A DNA stretch of 64,000 nucleotides from Microbacterium saperdae (GCF_006716345.1 NZ_VFOX01000001.1:1984001-2048000), one strand, 5' to 3'. Shown: positions 47,745 to 57,242, counted from the stretch's first letter. Numbers and translations are program-made. Notes: generated by a model not told the origin, from the letters alone.

Positions 47745-49454
47745 ATGATCGAGTCGACGCACTCGTCAGCGGAACGCGCTGAGGTACGCGCAGTCCGTGA
47801 ATCCGGACGCACGAGCGTCCTTCTCATCGGTGGCGGGATCAACGGCATCTCCGCATTCCGGGATCTGGCACTGCAGGGAGTCGACGTCCTTCTCGTCGAA
47901 CGCGGCGACTTCGCCTCTGGCGCCTCCTCTGCATCGAGCCACATGATCCACGGTGGCATCCGGTATCTCGAGAACGGCGAGTTCCGTCTCGTGCGCGAGT
48001 CGGTCGAGGAGCGCAACGGTCTCCTCAAGATCGCCCCCCACTACGTGAAGCCGCTTCAGACGACGATCCCGATCTACTCCACGTTCTCCGGGATCCTCTC
48101 CGCCCCTCTGCGTTTCCTGACGCACCGCAGCGGCAAGCCGCAGGAGCGCGGAGCGTTCCTCATCAAGATCGGCCTGACGATCTACGACACTTTCTCGCGT
48201 GACGGCGGCAGCGTTCCGCGCCATCGCTTCCTGGGACGCAAGCGCTCGCTCGCCGAACTCCCCTCGCTCGACCCGAACATCAAGTACACCGCGACGTACT
48301 ACGACGCGTCGATGCACGACCCGGAGCGCCTTGCGCTGGACGTCCTGCAGGACGGGCTCGCCGCTCACCCGGCCGCCCAGGCTCTGAACTACGTCGAGGC
48401 GATCGGTCGCGACGGCGACACCGTGCTTCTCCGCGACCGTGAGAGCGGCACGGAGTTCGCGGTCGCGGCGGACGTGGTCGTCAACACCTCCGGTCCCTGG
48501 ACGGACCTCACCAACGACGCGCTCGGCACCGACACCCGCTTCATGGGCGGCACCAAGGGCTCGCACATCGTGCTGGATCATCCGGAACTGCTCGAGGCGA
48601 CCCGCGGCCGTGAGATCTTCTTCGAGCACTCCGACGGTCGGATCGTGCTGATCTACCCGCTCAAGGGACGCGTCCTCGTCGGCACCACCGACATCGATGC
48701 GGATCCGCGCGAGGTGGCCGTGTGCACCGAAGAGGAGGTCGACTACTTCTTCGATCTCATCCACCACGTCTTCCCCCAGATCGACGTGAACCGCGACCAG
48801 ATCGTGTATCGGTTCTCCGGCATCCGTCCGCTTCCGCGTCACGAGGACACCGCACCCGGCTTCGTGTCGCGCGACTACCGCATCGAGGTCGACGAGAAGG
48901 GCTCCGTGCCGCTCGTCAGTCTCGTCGGCGGCAAATGGACCACGTTCCGCGCTCTGGGCGAGTCGCTCTCCGACGTGGTGCTCGGTCTCATCCACCGCAC
49001 CCGCACCGTATCCACGGCCGGTCGCGCGATCGGCGGCGGTCGGGACTTCCCGCGCACCGAGAAGGCGAAGCGCATCTGGATCCAGGAGTACCTGCCCGGC
49101 GCCGGCGACCGCGCCGAGAAGCTCCTCGCCCGCTACGGCACACGTGCCGCCCAGGTCTGGGAGTACGTCGAGCAGGGCACGGATGCCCCGCTCGCCGGCG
49201 GCGACCTGTCGACGCGTGAGCTCGAGTGGATGGTGAACAACGAGATGGTCGCACGTCTTCAGGACGTCATCCTGCGCCGCACGAGCATCGCCTTCACGGG
49301 CAACGCCGATGCGAAGGTCATCGACGAGATCGCCGACGCACTCGCACCGCTGCTGGGCTGGGATCGTGCGCGCCACGACGCCGAGCTCGAGCAGACGCGC
49401 GAGCTGCTGAATGAAAGGCATGGACTCCACATCTCGTCGCGCACCCGCGGCTGA
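47745..49454 (+). CDS. glpD: Aerobic glycerol-3-phosphate dehydrogenase
   Basis: GlpD oxidises glycerol-3-phosphate to dihydroxyacetone phosphate and passes electrons to quinone; it is membrane-associated. The 569-residue protein begins with the FAD-binding LLIGGGINGISAFRDLAL and continues with SSHMIHGGIRYL, VGTTDIDADP and RFSGIRPLPR. The DAO C domain occupies the last ~170 residues. It is the first gene of glpD-glpF-glpK. An internal hairpin follows its stop. Confidence 0.96.
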   Translation: MIESTHSSAERAEVRAVRESGRTSVLLIGGGINGISAFRDLALQGVDVLLVERGDFASGASSASSHMIHGGIRYLENGEFRLVRESVEERNGLLKIAPHYVKPLQTTIPIYSTFSGILSAPLRFLTHRSGKPQERGAFLIKIGLTIYDTFSRDGGSVPRHRFLGRKRSLAELPSLDPNIKYTATYYDASMHDPERLALDVLQDGLAAHPAAQALNYVEAIGRDGDTVLLRDRESGTEFAVAADVVVNTSGPWTDLTNDALGTDTRFMGGTKGSHIVLDHPELLEATRGREIFFEHSDGRIVLIYPLKGRVLVGTTDIDADPREVAVCTEEEVDYFFDLIHHVFPQIDVNRDQIVYRFSGIRPLPRHEDTAPGFVSRDYRIEVDEKGSVPLVSLVGGKWTTFRALGESLSDVVLGLIHRTRTVSTAGRAIGGGRDFPRTEKAKRIWIQEYLPGAGDRAEKLLARYGTRAAQVWEYVEQGTDAPLAGGDLSTRELEWMVNNEMVARLQDVILRRTSIAFTGNADAKVIDEIADALAPLLGWDRARHDAELEQTRELLNERHGLHISSRTRG

Positions 49455-49501
49455 CGAGATCTCCGACCGTCGCCCTCCTTGCGACGCTCTCCCATCCAGG
49501 T

Positions 49502-49523
49502 GTCACGGCAGAGGGGCCGTGAC
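49502..49523 (+). repeat. Hairpin between glpD and glpF
   Basis: GTCACGGC and GCCGTGAC form a perfect 8-bp stem with six loop bases, with no U tract. It may protect or set the ends of processed glp transcripts. Confidence 0.5.
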
Positions 49524-49546
49524 CCGCATGAAAGGTCAATGAAGAC

Positions 49547-50299
49547 ATGGCTGATGTCAATCTCGGTCTCTACTTCCTCTCGGAGTTGGTGGGCACAGCG
49601 ATGCTCATCCTGCTCGGATGTGGCGTAGTCGCCAACGTCGCCCTGGCGAAGAACAAGGGCTTCGGCGGCGGCTTCCTGATGGTGAACTGGGGCTGGGGCC
49701 TCGCGGTCTTCGCCGGTGTTCTGGTGTCCGCCTACTCCGGCGCCATCCTGAACCCCGCCGTCGGCGTGGGTCTGCTCATCTCCGGCACGATCACCTTCAC
49801 GATGTTCCTGGTCGCCACCGGTGCCGAGCTCCTCGGTGCCATCATCGGTGCCGTCGTGGTGTGGCTCGCGTATAAGCAGCACTTCGACGAGGAGCCCGAG
49901 CCGGCGAACAAGCTCGGCGTCTTCTCGACCGGTCCGGCGATCCGCTCGTACGGCTGGAACCTCGTCACGGAGATCATCGGTACTTTCGTGCTGGTGTTCG
50001 TGATCCTCGCGTTCGCCGACTACGGCGACATCGAGGTCGGCACGCCCGGAGGCCTCGGACCGCTCACCGCACTGCCCGTCGCTCTGCTCGTTGTCGCGAT
50101 CGGTGCATCTCTCGGTGGGCCGACGGGTTACGCGATCAACCCTGCCCGTGACCTCGGCCCGCGTATCGCTCACGCGATCCTCCCCATCAAGGGCAAGGGT
50201 TCCAGCGACTGGTCGTACTCGTGGGTCCCGGTCGTCGGTCCGCTCATCGGTGGTGCGATCGCTGCTCTCGCAGCACCTGTCCTGCTCCACCTCGCCTGA
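49547..50299 (+). CDS. glpF: Glycerol facilitator (aquaglyceroporin)
   Basis: A 250-residue channel of the MIP family with six helices and two half-helices carrying NPA: GAILNPAVG (Asn69-Pro70-Ala71) and YAINPARDLGPR near residue 194. The Asp after the second NPA (NPARD) marks a glyceroporin rather than a water-only aquaporin. It admits glycerol for GlpK. The ATG has an AAAGG somewhat far upstream. Confidence 0.95.
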   Translation: MADVNLGLYFLSELVGTAMLILLGCGVVANVALAKNKGFGGGFLMVNWGWGLAVFAGVLVSAYSGAILNPAVGVGLLISGTITFTMFLVATGAELLGAIIGAVVVWLAYKQHFDEEPEPANKLGVFSTGPAIRSYGWNLVTEIIGTFVLVFVILAFADYGDIEVGTPGGLGPLTALPVALLVVAIGASLGGPTGYAINPARDLGPRIAHAILPIKGKGSSDWSYSWVPVVGPLIGGAIAALAAPVLLHLA

Positions 50300-50327
50300 T
50301 CCCACCTGAATTCAAAGGAGAACACAC

Positions 50328-51842
50328 ATGGCTGACTACATCCTCGCCATCGACCAGGGAACGACCTCCAGCCGCGCGATCATCTTCGACAAGAAGGGGA
50401 GCATCATCGCGACGGGCCAGAAGGAGCACGAGCAGATCCTGCCGAAGGCCGGCTGGGTCGAGCACGATGCGTCCGAGATCTGGCGCAACGTGCAGGAGGT
50501 CATCGGTCTGGCTCTGAGCCGTGCCGACCTGACACGCCACGACATCGCCGCCGTCGGCATCACCAACCAGCGCGAGACCGCCGTGGTGTGGGACAAGACG
50601 ACCGGCAAGCCCGCCTACAACGCCATCGTCTGGCAGGACACCCGCACGCAGGACATCGTGGACCGTCTGGCTGCGGATGGCGGAGTGGAGCGGTTCAAGC
50701 CGGTCGTCGGCCTTCCGCTGGCGACCTACTTCTCCGGCACCAAGATCGCCTGGATCCTGGAGAACGTGGACGGCGCACGCGAGAAGGCAGAGGCCGGAGA
50801 CCTGATCTTCGGCACCACCGACAGCTGGGTGCTGTGGAACCTGACGGGTGGTGTCGACGGCGGCGTGCACGTCACCGACGTGACCAACGCATCGCGCACG
50901 ATGTTCATGGACCTCGAGACCCTCGAGTGGCGCGACGACATCCTCGAGGCGTTCGGCGTGCCGCGCTCGATGATGCCGGAGATCCGCTCCTCCTCCGAGG
51001 TCTACGGCGCGGCCGAGGATTCCTCGCTGTTGCGCGAGACCCCGATCGCCGGAATCCTCGGCGACCAGCAGGCGGCGACCTTCGGTCAGGCGGCGTTCCA
51101 GAAGGGCGAGAGCAAGAACACCTACGGCACCGGCTGCTTCCTGATCTTCAACACGGGCGAAGAGATCGTCCACTCGAAGAACGGGCTGCTCACGACCGTC
51201 GGCTACAAGCTCGGCGACCAGCCGACGCACTACGCGCTCGAGGGTTCCATCGCCGTCACCGGATCGCTCATCCAGTGGCTGCGCGACCAGCTCGGCATCA
51301 TCTCCTCCGCCCCGGAGGTCGAGGAGCTGGCCGACAAGGTCGAGGACAACGGCGGCGTCTACATCGTCCCCGCGTTCTCCGGCCTGTTCGCACCGTACTG
51401 GCGTCCGGATGCCCGCGGCGCCATCGTCGGCCTCACCCGCTACGCGAACAAGAATCACATCGCTCGCGCGGCACTCGAAGCCGTCGCCTTCCAGACGCGC
51501 GATGTGCTGGATGCCGTGAACGCGGATGCCGGTGTGGACCTGACCGAGCTGAAGGTCGACGGTGGCATGGTCGCCAATGACGCTCTCATGCAGTTCCAGG
51601 CGGACGTCCTCGGCGTCCCGGTCGTGCGCCCGGTGGTCGCGGAGACCACGGCGCTCGGCGCGGCATATGCAGCGGGACTCGCAGTCGGGTTCTGGAACGG
51701 CCTCGACGACCTCTCCGCCAACTGGCAGGAGGACAAGCGCTGGGAGCCGTCCATGGAAGACGCCGAGCGCGACCGTCAGCTGCGTCTCTGGCGCAAGGCC
51801 ATCACCAAGTCGATGGACTGGGTCGATGACGACGTGAAGTGA
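50328..51842 (+). CDS. glpK: Glycerol kinase
   Basis: GlpK phosphorylates glycerol entering through GlpF, giving the substrate of GlpD. The 504-residue length is normal. [15 protein letters not shown] is the phosphate loop; GVTNQRET-like [21 protein letters not shown] and the C-terminal [10 protein letters not shown] are FGGY signatures. AAAGGAG precedes the ATG. A strong terminator follows. Confidence 0.97.
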   Translation: MADYILAIDQGTTSSRAIIFDKKGSIIATGQKEHEQILPKAGWVEHDASEIWRNVQEVIGLALSRADLTRHDIAAVGITNQRETAVVWDKTTGKPAYNAIVWQDTRTQDIVDRLAADGGVERFKPVVGLPLATYFSGTKIAWILENVDGAREKAEAGDLIFGTTDSWVLWNLTGGVDGGVHVTDVTNASRTMFMDLETLEWRDDILEAFGVPRSMMPEIRSSSEVYGAAEDSSLLRETPIAGILGDQQAATFGQAAFQKGESKNTYGTGCFLIFNTGEEIVHSKNGLLTTVGYKLGDQPTHYALEGSIAVTGSLIQWLRDQLGIISSAPEVEELADKVEDNGGVYIVPAFSGLFAPYWRPDARGAIVGLTRYANKNHIARAALEAVAFQTRDVLDAVNADAGVDLTELKVDGGMVANDALMQFQADVLGVPVVRPVVAETTALGAAYAAGLAVGFWNGLDDLSANWQEDKRWEPSMEDAERDRQLRLWRKAITKSMDWVDDDVK

Positions 51843-51849
51843 TCCTGCA

Positions 51850-52794
51850 TCACTGAGAGGCGGGTCCGGGAGCTTTCCCGGACCCGCCTTTCTGCATCGG
51901 CACGGCGGCATCCACGACGCGGAGGAAGGCCCTCGCCACACTGCGGGGTGCGTCCGCGTCCCACGCCACGTACTCGATGCGGACCGGTCCTCGACGGACC
52001 GGAACCGCGGCCACGTCATGAGTCCGCCCCACGACGACACCAGGGGCGAGGAGACTGACCGCGAGCTCCGCCGCCACCAGGCCGAGGATGAGCTCGGCCG
52101 AATCGGCCTCGAACGCGACATCCCGCTCGACTCCCGCGGCAGAGAACGCCACATCGCTCTGGGCCCGTCCCGACGTACCGGCCGGGAAGTCCGCGAATGT
52201 CAGGCCGGCGAGCTCCGCCAAGGCGATATGGTCGCGGCCGGCGAGTGCGTGCCTGCGCGGAAGCGCGGCGACCAGACTCGCACGGCCGATCTCCCGGGCG
52301 GCGACACCCCGTGGCAGCGAATCCTCGCGAAGACCGAGAAGCGCGACATCGAGTTCTCCGGTGCGCACGTCGGCGACCAGTGCGTCGCTGTTCCCCACTC
52401 GCAACTCGACTCGTGCGGACGGGTGCAGCGTTCGGAACCGCACCAGCAGCTCGGGGAGCTCGATCGCGGTCACGGTGGGGATCACTCCGAGCCTCAGCGT
52501 CCCGACCACGTTCCCCGCGGTGGCGGCCGCATCCTCTTTGGCACCCTCGACCGCGCGCAGCGCCTCCCGCGCGCGAGCCACGAAGGCGGACCCGGCCTCC
52601 GTCACGCGCACGCTGCGACTGGAACGCACGAAGAGTCGCTGGCCGAGCTCGCGCTCGAGCGCGGCGATCTGATGGCTCAATGCGGACTGGGTGACGAAGC
52701 ATCGTTCGGCCGCCCGCGTGAAGCTGGACGTATCCGCGACCTCGACGACGTAGCGCAGCTGGGAGAGATCCATCTCCCCATGATCTACGTTCAT
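51850..52794 (-). CDS. LysR family transcriptional regulator
   Basis: A 314-residue LysR-type regulator with the N-terminal winged helix (SFTRAAERCFVTQSALSHQIAALE, RSVRVTEAG) and the effector-binding domain. It is divergent from an EamA transporter and probably controls it; the inducer is unknown. The ATG at 52794 is preferred because both divergent genes then start in the same AATCATGAAC context; the ATG at 52773 is the alternative. Its last ~13 codons overlap the glpK terminator. Confidence 0.9.
   Translation of the reverse strand: MNVDHGEMDLSQLRYVVEVADTSSFTRAAERCFVTQSALSHQIAALERELGQRLFVRSSRSVRVTEAGSAFVARAREALRAVEGAKEDAAATAGNVVGTLRLGVIPTVTAIELPELLVRFRTLHPSARVELRVGNSDALVADVRTGELDVALLGLREDSLPRGVAAREIGRASLVAALPRRHALAGRDHIALAELAGLTFADFPAGTSGRAQSDVAFSAAGVERDVAFEADSAELILGLVAAELAVSLLAPGVVVGRTHDVAAVPVRRGPVRIEYVAWDADAPRSVARAFLRVVDAAVPMQKGGSGKAPGPASQ
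51858..51893 (+). terminator. Terminator after glpK, inside the end of the LysR gene
   Basis: AGGCGGGTCCGGGA and TCCCGGACCCGCCT form a 14-bp stem with a GCTT loop, followed by TTCT. The same bases encode the last residues of the convergent LysR regulator. Confidence 0.88.
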
Positions 52795-52857
52795 GATTGG
52801 TGTGACAACCATGCGTTGGACTCATGCACCGTGAATGCTCAGGCTGGAATCATGAAC
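52789..52857. repeat. Inverted repeat containing both divergent start codons
   Basis: GTTCATGATT (52789-52798) and AATCATGAAC (52848-52857) are perfect inverted copies flanking the LysR/EamA gap. Each contains the ATG of one of the genes. Confidence 0.55.
52840..52845 (+). promoter_or_regulatory. -10-like element of the EamA gene
   Basis: CAGGCT, six bases (GGAATC) before the ATG at 52852. Confidence 0.48.
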
Positions 52858-53769
52858 CGTTCCACCACCGTGCTGCTCACCGCGCTGGCACCCATCGCCT
52901 GGGGCACGACCTATCTGGTCACCACCGAGTTCCTTCCGACGGGGCATCCGCTGTTCGCCGGATTGATGCGCGCCCTGCCTGCCGGCCTGCTCGCTGTCGC
53001 CGTCAGCCGCACCCTCCCGCGTGGCACCTGGTGGCTCAAGTCGTTCGCGCTCGGGGCACTCAACATCGGTGCCTTCTTCCCGCTGCTGTTCCTCGCGGCG
53101 GAACGGCTGCCCGGAGGGGTCGCCGCCGCCGTCGCCGGGCTGCAGCCGCTACTGGTGCTCGGGCTCGGCGCGCTGGTGGTTCACGAAAGGATCCGCGCGA
53201 CGACGGCGGCCGCAGCACTCGCCGGCGCCGGCGGCGTCGCCCTCGTCGTGCTCGGGCCGGCGGCGGAACTCGACGCGGTGGGCATCCTCGCCGCGATCGG
53301 CGGAGTGACAGCCACGGCAGTCGGGATGGTTCTCACGAAGCGCTGGGGTCGCCCCGAAGGAGTGGGCCCGGTCGCCTATGCCGGATGGCAGCTCACCGCG
53401 GGAGGGCTCGTGATCCTCCCGCTCGCCCTCCTGCTCGAGGGGGTGCCCGCAGAGATCGACGTCACGAATATCGCGGGCTACCTCTGGCTCGCCACTGCCG
53501 GCGGCATCGTCGCATACACGCTGTGGTTCCGTGGCATCCAGCGGCTCCCGGTCATCACACCAGGGCTGCTCGCGCTGCTCTCGCCCGTCGTGGCGACGCT
53601 TCTGGGGGTCGTCGTGGCCGGCGAGTCCTTCACCGCCGTGCAGGTCGTCGGATTCGCGGTCACGATCATCGCGCTCATCGGCGGACAGTTCGCCGCCCGT
53701 CCACGTCGAGTGCCCGAGGTGACGTCGATCGCGATGTCAGCGCACGAGCCGCGCCTGACCGCGCGCTGA
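52852..53769 (+). CDS. EamA family (DMT) transporter
   Basis: A 305-residue membrane protein with about ten helices in two EamA repeats. The first holds LAPIAWGTTYLVTTEFLP and VAAAVAGLQPLLVLGL; the second YLWLATAGGIVAYTLWFRGI and LLALLSPVVATLLGVVV. The family exports metabolites or amino acids; the substrate is unknown. It probably responds to the divergent LysR protein. Confidence 0.9.
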   Translation: MNRSTTVLLTALAPIAWGTTYLVTTEFLPTGHPLFAGLMRALPAGLLAVAVSRTLPRGTWWLKSFALGALNIGAFFPLLFLAAERLPGGVAAAVAGLQPLLVLGLGALVVHERIRATTAAAALAGAGGVALVVLGPAAELDAVGILAAIGGVTATAVGMVLTKRWGRPEGVGPVAYAGWQLTAGGLVILPLALLLEGVPAEIDVTNIAGYLWLATAGGIVAYTLWFRGIQRLPVITPGLLALLSPVVATLLGVVVAGESFTAVQVVGFAVTIIALIGGQFAARPRRVPEVTSIAMSAHEPRLTAR

Positions 53770-53777
53770 GGGGCAGA

Positions 53778-55334
53778 TCAGCTCTTGCCGAAGAGCTTCT
53801 GGATCTCGGCCATATCCGCCTCGGTCGGCGCCTTGGCGCCCCCACCCAGACCGAACCCGGAGCCCGTGGGGGTGGACGTCTGAGCCACTCCGGCGTTCTC
53901 GGCTGCGCGCTTGGCCGGGTTGCCCGAACGCGACCCGCCGGAGGACTTGCCCTTCTTGCCCCGCTTGGAGGAGGCACCGGGGCGACCCATCCCGGGCACC
54001 GCTCCCATTCCCGGGATGTTCGGGGTACCGCCGCGTGCGACCGTCTTCATCATCTTCGCCGCCTGGTCGAATCGAGCGACCAGCTGGTTGACGTCGGTGA
54101 CGGTCATGCCGGAACCGCGCGCGATGCGCAGACGGCGTGAACCGTTGAGAACCTTGGGGTTGCGTCGCTCCCCCGGCGTCATAGAACGGATGATGGCCTC
54201 GGTGCGATCGATCTCACGCTCGTCGAAATCGTCGAGCTGCTGCTTCATCTGCCCCATGCCGGGCAGCATCCCCAGCATCTTCTTCATCGAGCCCATCTTC
54301 TTCATCTGCTGAAGCTGGTCGAGGAAGTCCTCGAGGGTGAACTGCTCGGTCGCGAGCTTCTCGGCCATCTTCATGGCCTCGTCCTCATCGAAGGCCTGCT
54401 GAGCCTGCTCGATCAGAGTGAGGATGTCGCCGAGGTCGAGGATGCGGCTCGCCATGCGATCGGGGTGGAAGGGCTCGAGATCCTCGAGACGCTCACCCGT
54501 GGACGCGAAGATGATCGGGCGTCCGGTCAGCGAGGCGACCGAGAGTGCCGCACCACCGCGGGCGTCTCCATCGAGCTTCGAGAGGACCACACCCGTGAAG
54601 TCGACGCCTTCCTGGAACGCCTTGGCGACGTTCACGGCGTCCTGGCCGATCGTGGCGTCGATGACGAAGAGCACCTCGTCGGGGTCGACGGCCTTGCGGA
54701 TGTCGGACGCCTGCTTCATGAGCTCGGCATCGACACCCAGTCGACCGGCCGTGTCGATGATGACCACGTCGTGCTGCTGACGGCGGGCGTACTCGACTCC
54801 GTCGCGCGAGACCTTGACCGGGTCGCCGACGCCGTTGCCCGGCTGGGGTGCGTACACCGTGGCGCCGGCCTGCTCGGCGACGACCTGGAGCTGGTTGACG
54901 GCGTTGGGACGCTGGAGGTCGGCGGCGACGAGGAGCGGCGTGTGCCCCTCCCCCTCGAGCTGCTTGGCCAGCTTGCCGGCGAACGTCGTCTTACCCGAGC
55001 CCTGAAGGCCCGCGAGCATGATGACGGTCGGAGCCGTCTTCGCGAACTGCAGTCGGCGCTGCTCGCCACCGAGGATCTGCACGAGCTCCTCGTTGACGAT
55101 CTGCACAACCTGCTGGGCCGGGTTCAGCGCTTTGTTGACCTCGTCGCCCAGTGCACGCTCGCGCACCTTCGCGGTGAAGTCCTTGACGACGGAGAGCGCG
55201 ACATCGGCGTCGAGCAGCGCGCGACGGATCTCGCGCACGGTGCCGTCGACGTCGGCCGGGGTGAGCTTTCCCTTCGTGCGAAGGTTGCGGAAAGTCTCGG
55301 TGAGCCGATCGGAGAGCGTGCCAAAGGTAGCCAT
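53778..55334 (-). CDS. ffh: Signal recognition particle protein Ffh
   Basis: Ffh binds signal sequences with 4.5S RNA and docks with FtsY. The 518-residue protein has the N domain, the GTPase (LAGLQGSGKTT 107-117, DTAGRLGVD, SKLDGDARGG), and a Met-rich M domain (MKKMGSMKKMLGMLPGMG). A basic Gly/Ser-rich tail follows. ATG start. Confidence 0.98.
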   Translation of the reverse strand: MATFGTLSDRLTETFRNLRTKGKLTPADVDGTVREIRRALLDADVALSVVKDFTAKVRERALGDEVNKALNPAQQVVQIVNEELVQILGGEQRRLQFAKTAPTVIMLAGLQGSGKTTFAGKLAKQLEGEGHTPLLVAADLQRPNAVNQLQVVAEQAGATVYAPQPGNGVGDPVKVSRDGVEYARRQQHDVVIIDTAGRLGVDAELMKQASDIRKAVDPDEVLFVIDATIGQDAVNVAKAFQEGVDFTGVVLSKLDGDARGGAALSVASLTGRPIIFASTGERLEDLEPFHPDRMASRILDLGDILTLIEQAQQAFDEDEAMKMAEKLATEQFTLEDFLDQLQQMKKMGSMKKMLGMLPGMGQMKQQLDDFDEREIDRTEAIIRSMTPGERRNPKVLNGSRRLRIARGSGMTVTDVNQLVARFDQAAKMMKTVARGGTPNIPGMGAVPGMGRPGASSKRGKKGKSSGGSRSGNPAKRAAENAGVAQTSTPTGSGFGLGGGAKAPTEADMAEIQKLFGKS

Positions 55335-55347
55335 GGTGCTTTAGATT

Positions 55348-55848
55348 CTACGCGAGCGGAGCCTCGACGCTCAGCGCGACGCGAAGGTCCGATTTCGCTC
55401 GCTGATAGCGACCCCGCGCGGTCGAAGCCGGAATCCCGATGAGTTCGGCAGCGTCCGCGATCGAGAAGCCGTCCCAGTGCACCAACCGAACGATCTCGGC
55501 CTCATCCGGTGCGAGCCGGGCGATCGCGTCACGAACCTCCGCACCGGCATCCGCCGCCGGCGCGGAGAGGTCTTCCGGAGAGCGCAGCCGGATCCGGTCG
55601 GCCAGCGCCCACCGTCGGCGTGTGCCGCGCGCATGGTTGAGCAACGTGCCCCGGGCGATGCCGAACAGCCACATGCGCGCCCGCTCCGCGTCGTCGGGGA
55701 GATCATCCACGCGCCGCCAGGCGACGACCATGGTCTCTCCGAGCAGGTCAGGGGCGTCGTCGACACCGACCCGGCGCTCGAGGTAGGCCAGCATGTCACC
55801 GGCATTGCGCTCGAGTGCGCGCGTCAATCGTGCGGCGTCGCGGCTCAC
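55348..55848 (-). CDS. RNA polymerase sigma factor (ECF-like)
   Basis: A 166-residue sigma-70-family protein with region 2 (MLAYLERRVG through RMWLFGIARGTLLNHARG) and region 4 (LAPDEAEIVRLVHWDGFSIADAAELIGIPASTARGRYQRAKSDLR is too long to quote whole; its helix-turn-helix is ADAAELIGIPASTARGRY). Extracytoplasmic-function sigma factors direct RNA polymerase to specific promoters. The GTG overlaps the stop of the upstream membrane protein gene (GTGA). Confidence 0.9.
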   Translation of the reverse strand: MSRDAARLTRALERNAGDMLAYLERRVGVDDAPDLLGETMVVAWRRVDDLPDDAERARMWLFGIARGTLLNHARGTRRRWALADRIRLRSPEDLSAPAADAGAEVRDAIARLAPDEAEIVRLVHWDGFSIADAAELIGIPASTARGRYQRAKSDLRVALSVEAPLA

Positions 55849-56459
55849 TCTCCACCCCAGTCTTCGGCGTCGCAGTGGACCTGACTGTGCGAATCCGTGC
55901 CCTCGAGCACCTCGCTCGTGAAGCCCCGGGCGGCGAGCTCCTCGTGAACGAGCTGACCCACCGCCTGCTCGTGCGCGGTCCACGCCGCCAGGTCGGCACG
56001 CCGTGGATCCTGCTGGGCCGCAGGGTCGTCAGCTGTGGACGCCTCGATCGTCGCGAGGTACTCAGGGATGAGTGGTGCTGCCGCGGCCTCGACATTCGTA
56101 GCCGCGAACCAGTCATCCACCACGCGATTGACCTGGGCGTTCAGGATCGGGTCATGCGTGTCGAGCGCGCTGAAACGCAGTTCGCACTCGCCCCAGGTGG
56201 GAGATGTGTAGGTGTACACGCGGTCGGGATTCTCCAGACCCTGACCCCAGAGCCAGTCACCGGACGCGGTGGCGATGCCGGCTCCGCCGACGAGCACCAG
56301 CGCCAGTGCTCCGCTGAGCAGGACGTTGCGCCGAGCACGACGCGGAGAACGCGCCTCGCCGCGCGCGGCGAGGATCATCGCGCGCGTGTCCGACTGCGCG
56401 AGGCGTCGCGGCGCGAGTGCCGCGTCATCCAGCAGGGCGTCCAGGGGATCGATGGTCAT
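55845..56459 (-). CDS. Single-pass membrane protein, possible anti-sigma factor
   Basis: A 204-residue protein. The N-terminal ~44 residues are cytoplasmic and basic, a helix spans about 45-67, and a ~135-residue extracytoplasmic domain with three cysteines (one pair may bond) follows. The layout and coupling with the sigma gene suggest it binds the sigma factor, but I see no ZAS motif. GGAGGAA precedes the ATG. Confidence 0.75.
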   Translation of the reverse strand: MTIDPLDALLDDAALAPRRLAQSDTRAMILAARGEARSPRRARRNVLLSGALALVLVGGAGIATASGDWLWGQGLENPDRVYTYTSPTWGECELRFSALDTHDPILNAQVNRVVDDWFAATNVEAAAAPLIPEYLATIEASTADDPAAQQDPRRADLAAWTAHEQAVGQLVHEELAARGFTSEVLEGTDSHSQVHCDAEDWGGE

Positions 56460-56476
56460 GGGATTCCTCCTCGTTC

Positions 56477-56492
56477 GAGTGGCACTTCACTC
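56477..56492 (-). promoter_or_regulatory. Hairpin upstream of the sigma-partner gene's ribosome binding site
   Basis: GAGTG and CACTC with a six-base loop lie about 18-33 bases before the ATG at 56459. Weak; could be chance. Confidence 0.25.
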
Positions 56493-56557
56493 ATGACCTG
56501 TCCACTCGCCGTCGAGATGTCCGCGCTGCCCCCGATCAGAATCCCTCGATCGCGTTC

Positions 56558-57145
56558 CTAGACGCCCCAGGGGAGATCGTGGATGGTACCGAGTGCGTCG
56601 AGGAGCACGGTCTCGGGCGTGCCCCGTCCCGCTCCCTGCTCGGCCCACACTCGCAGGGACGACAGCACGGCGGTCGCGTGCGCAGAACCCAGGATGTCCG
56701 CTCGGATGACGTCGATGCCGGAGGCGATGGCGGCGTCTGCGATCCCCGACGACAGGCGCGCATGGCGGAGACCGGTGTCGCGAACCAGTTCCTTACGAAG
56801 TCCCATCGCCGCGGCGTTGCGCAGGGCGAGGGCGAGCGGGTCGGGTTCGAACCCCCGCACGATCCTCATGAGGATCTCGCGCACCGCATCCCCGCCGGCA
56901 TCGTCCCCGAGCGCCTGCAACGAGTCGAGCGCCTGGTCGATGCGCTCGTCGATCCCCGACCAGAGCACATCGCTCTTCGAGGTGAAGTAGTTGAAGAAGC
57001 TCGACCGACTCACTCCGGCACGTTGGGTGATGTCGGCGACGGATGTCCCGTCATATCCCCGCTCCAGGAACAGCTCGCACGCCGCTTCCGCCAGGGTCTC
57101 GCGGGAGGACGCCTTGGGGCGTCCGGCGCGGCCAGTCGAACTCAT
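56558..57145 (-). CDS. TetR family transcriptional regulator
   Basis: A 195-residue repressor. The DNA-binding half is [20 protein letters not shown] followed by [19 protein letters not shown]; the rest is a helical ligand-binding domain of unknown specificity. The ATG is six bases after TAGCGT. A dyad in the lipB promoter region next door may be its operator. Confidence 0.92.
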   Translation of the reverse strand: MSSTGRAGRPKASSRETLAEAACELFLERGYDGTSVADITQRAGVSRSSFFNYFTSKSDVLWSGIDERIDQALDSLQALGDDAGGDAVREILMRIVRGFEPDPLALALRNAAAMGLRKELVRDTGLRHARLSSGIADAAIASGIDVIRADILGSAHATAVLSSLRVWAEQGAGRGTPETVLLDALGTIHDLPWGV

Positions 57146-57151
57146 GCCTTC

Positions 57152-57157
57152 ACGCTA
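57152..57157 (-). promoter_or_regulatory. -10 element, leaderless promoter of the TetR gene
   Basis: TAGCGT on the minus strand, six bases (GAAGGC) before the ATG at 57145. Confidence 0.6.
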
Positions 57158-57202
57158 CCGCGCGGGCGCCGTGCGCCGCCGACCCGACCATGCAGGAGTA
57201 TT

Positions 57203-57219
57203 GTTAGACCCGATCCAAC
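57203..57219. promoter_or_regulatory. Dyad in the TetR-lipB gap, possible operator
   Basis: GTTAGA-N5-TCCAAC matches GTTnGA-N5-TCnAAC, an imperfect 17-bp dyad. It overlaps TATTGT (57199-57204), the likely -10 of lipB, so a repressor bound here would block lipB. Confidence 0.42.
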
Positions 57220-57242
57220 TAGTCGCTCGACGGGAGACCCCC

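Noticed and set aside
56460..56560. An ECF-type autoregulatory promoter (GGAAC at 56558-56554) before the sigma-partner gene
   Set aside because: No CGTC/CGTT-like -10 at the expected 16-17 bases; only GGAAC is present.
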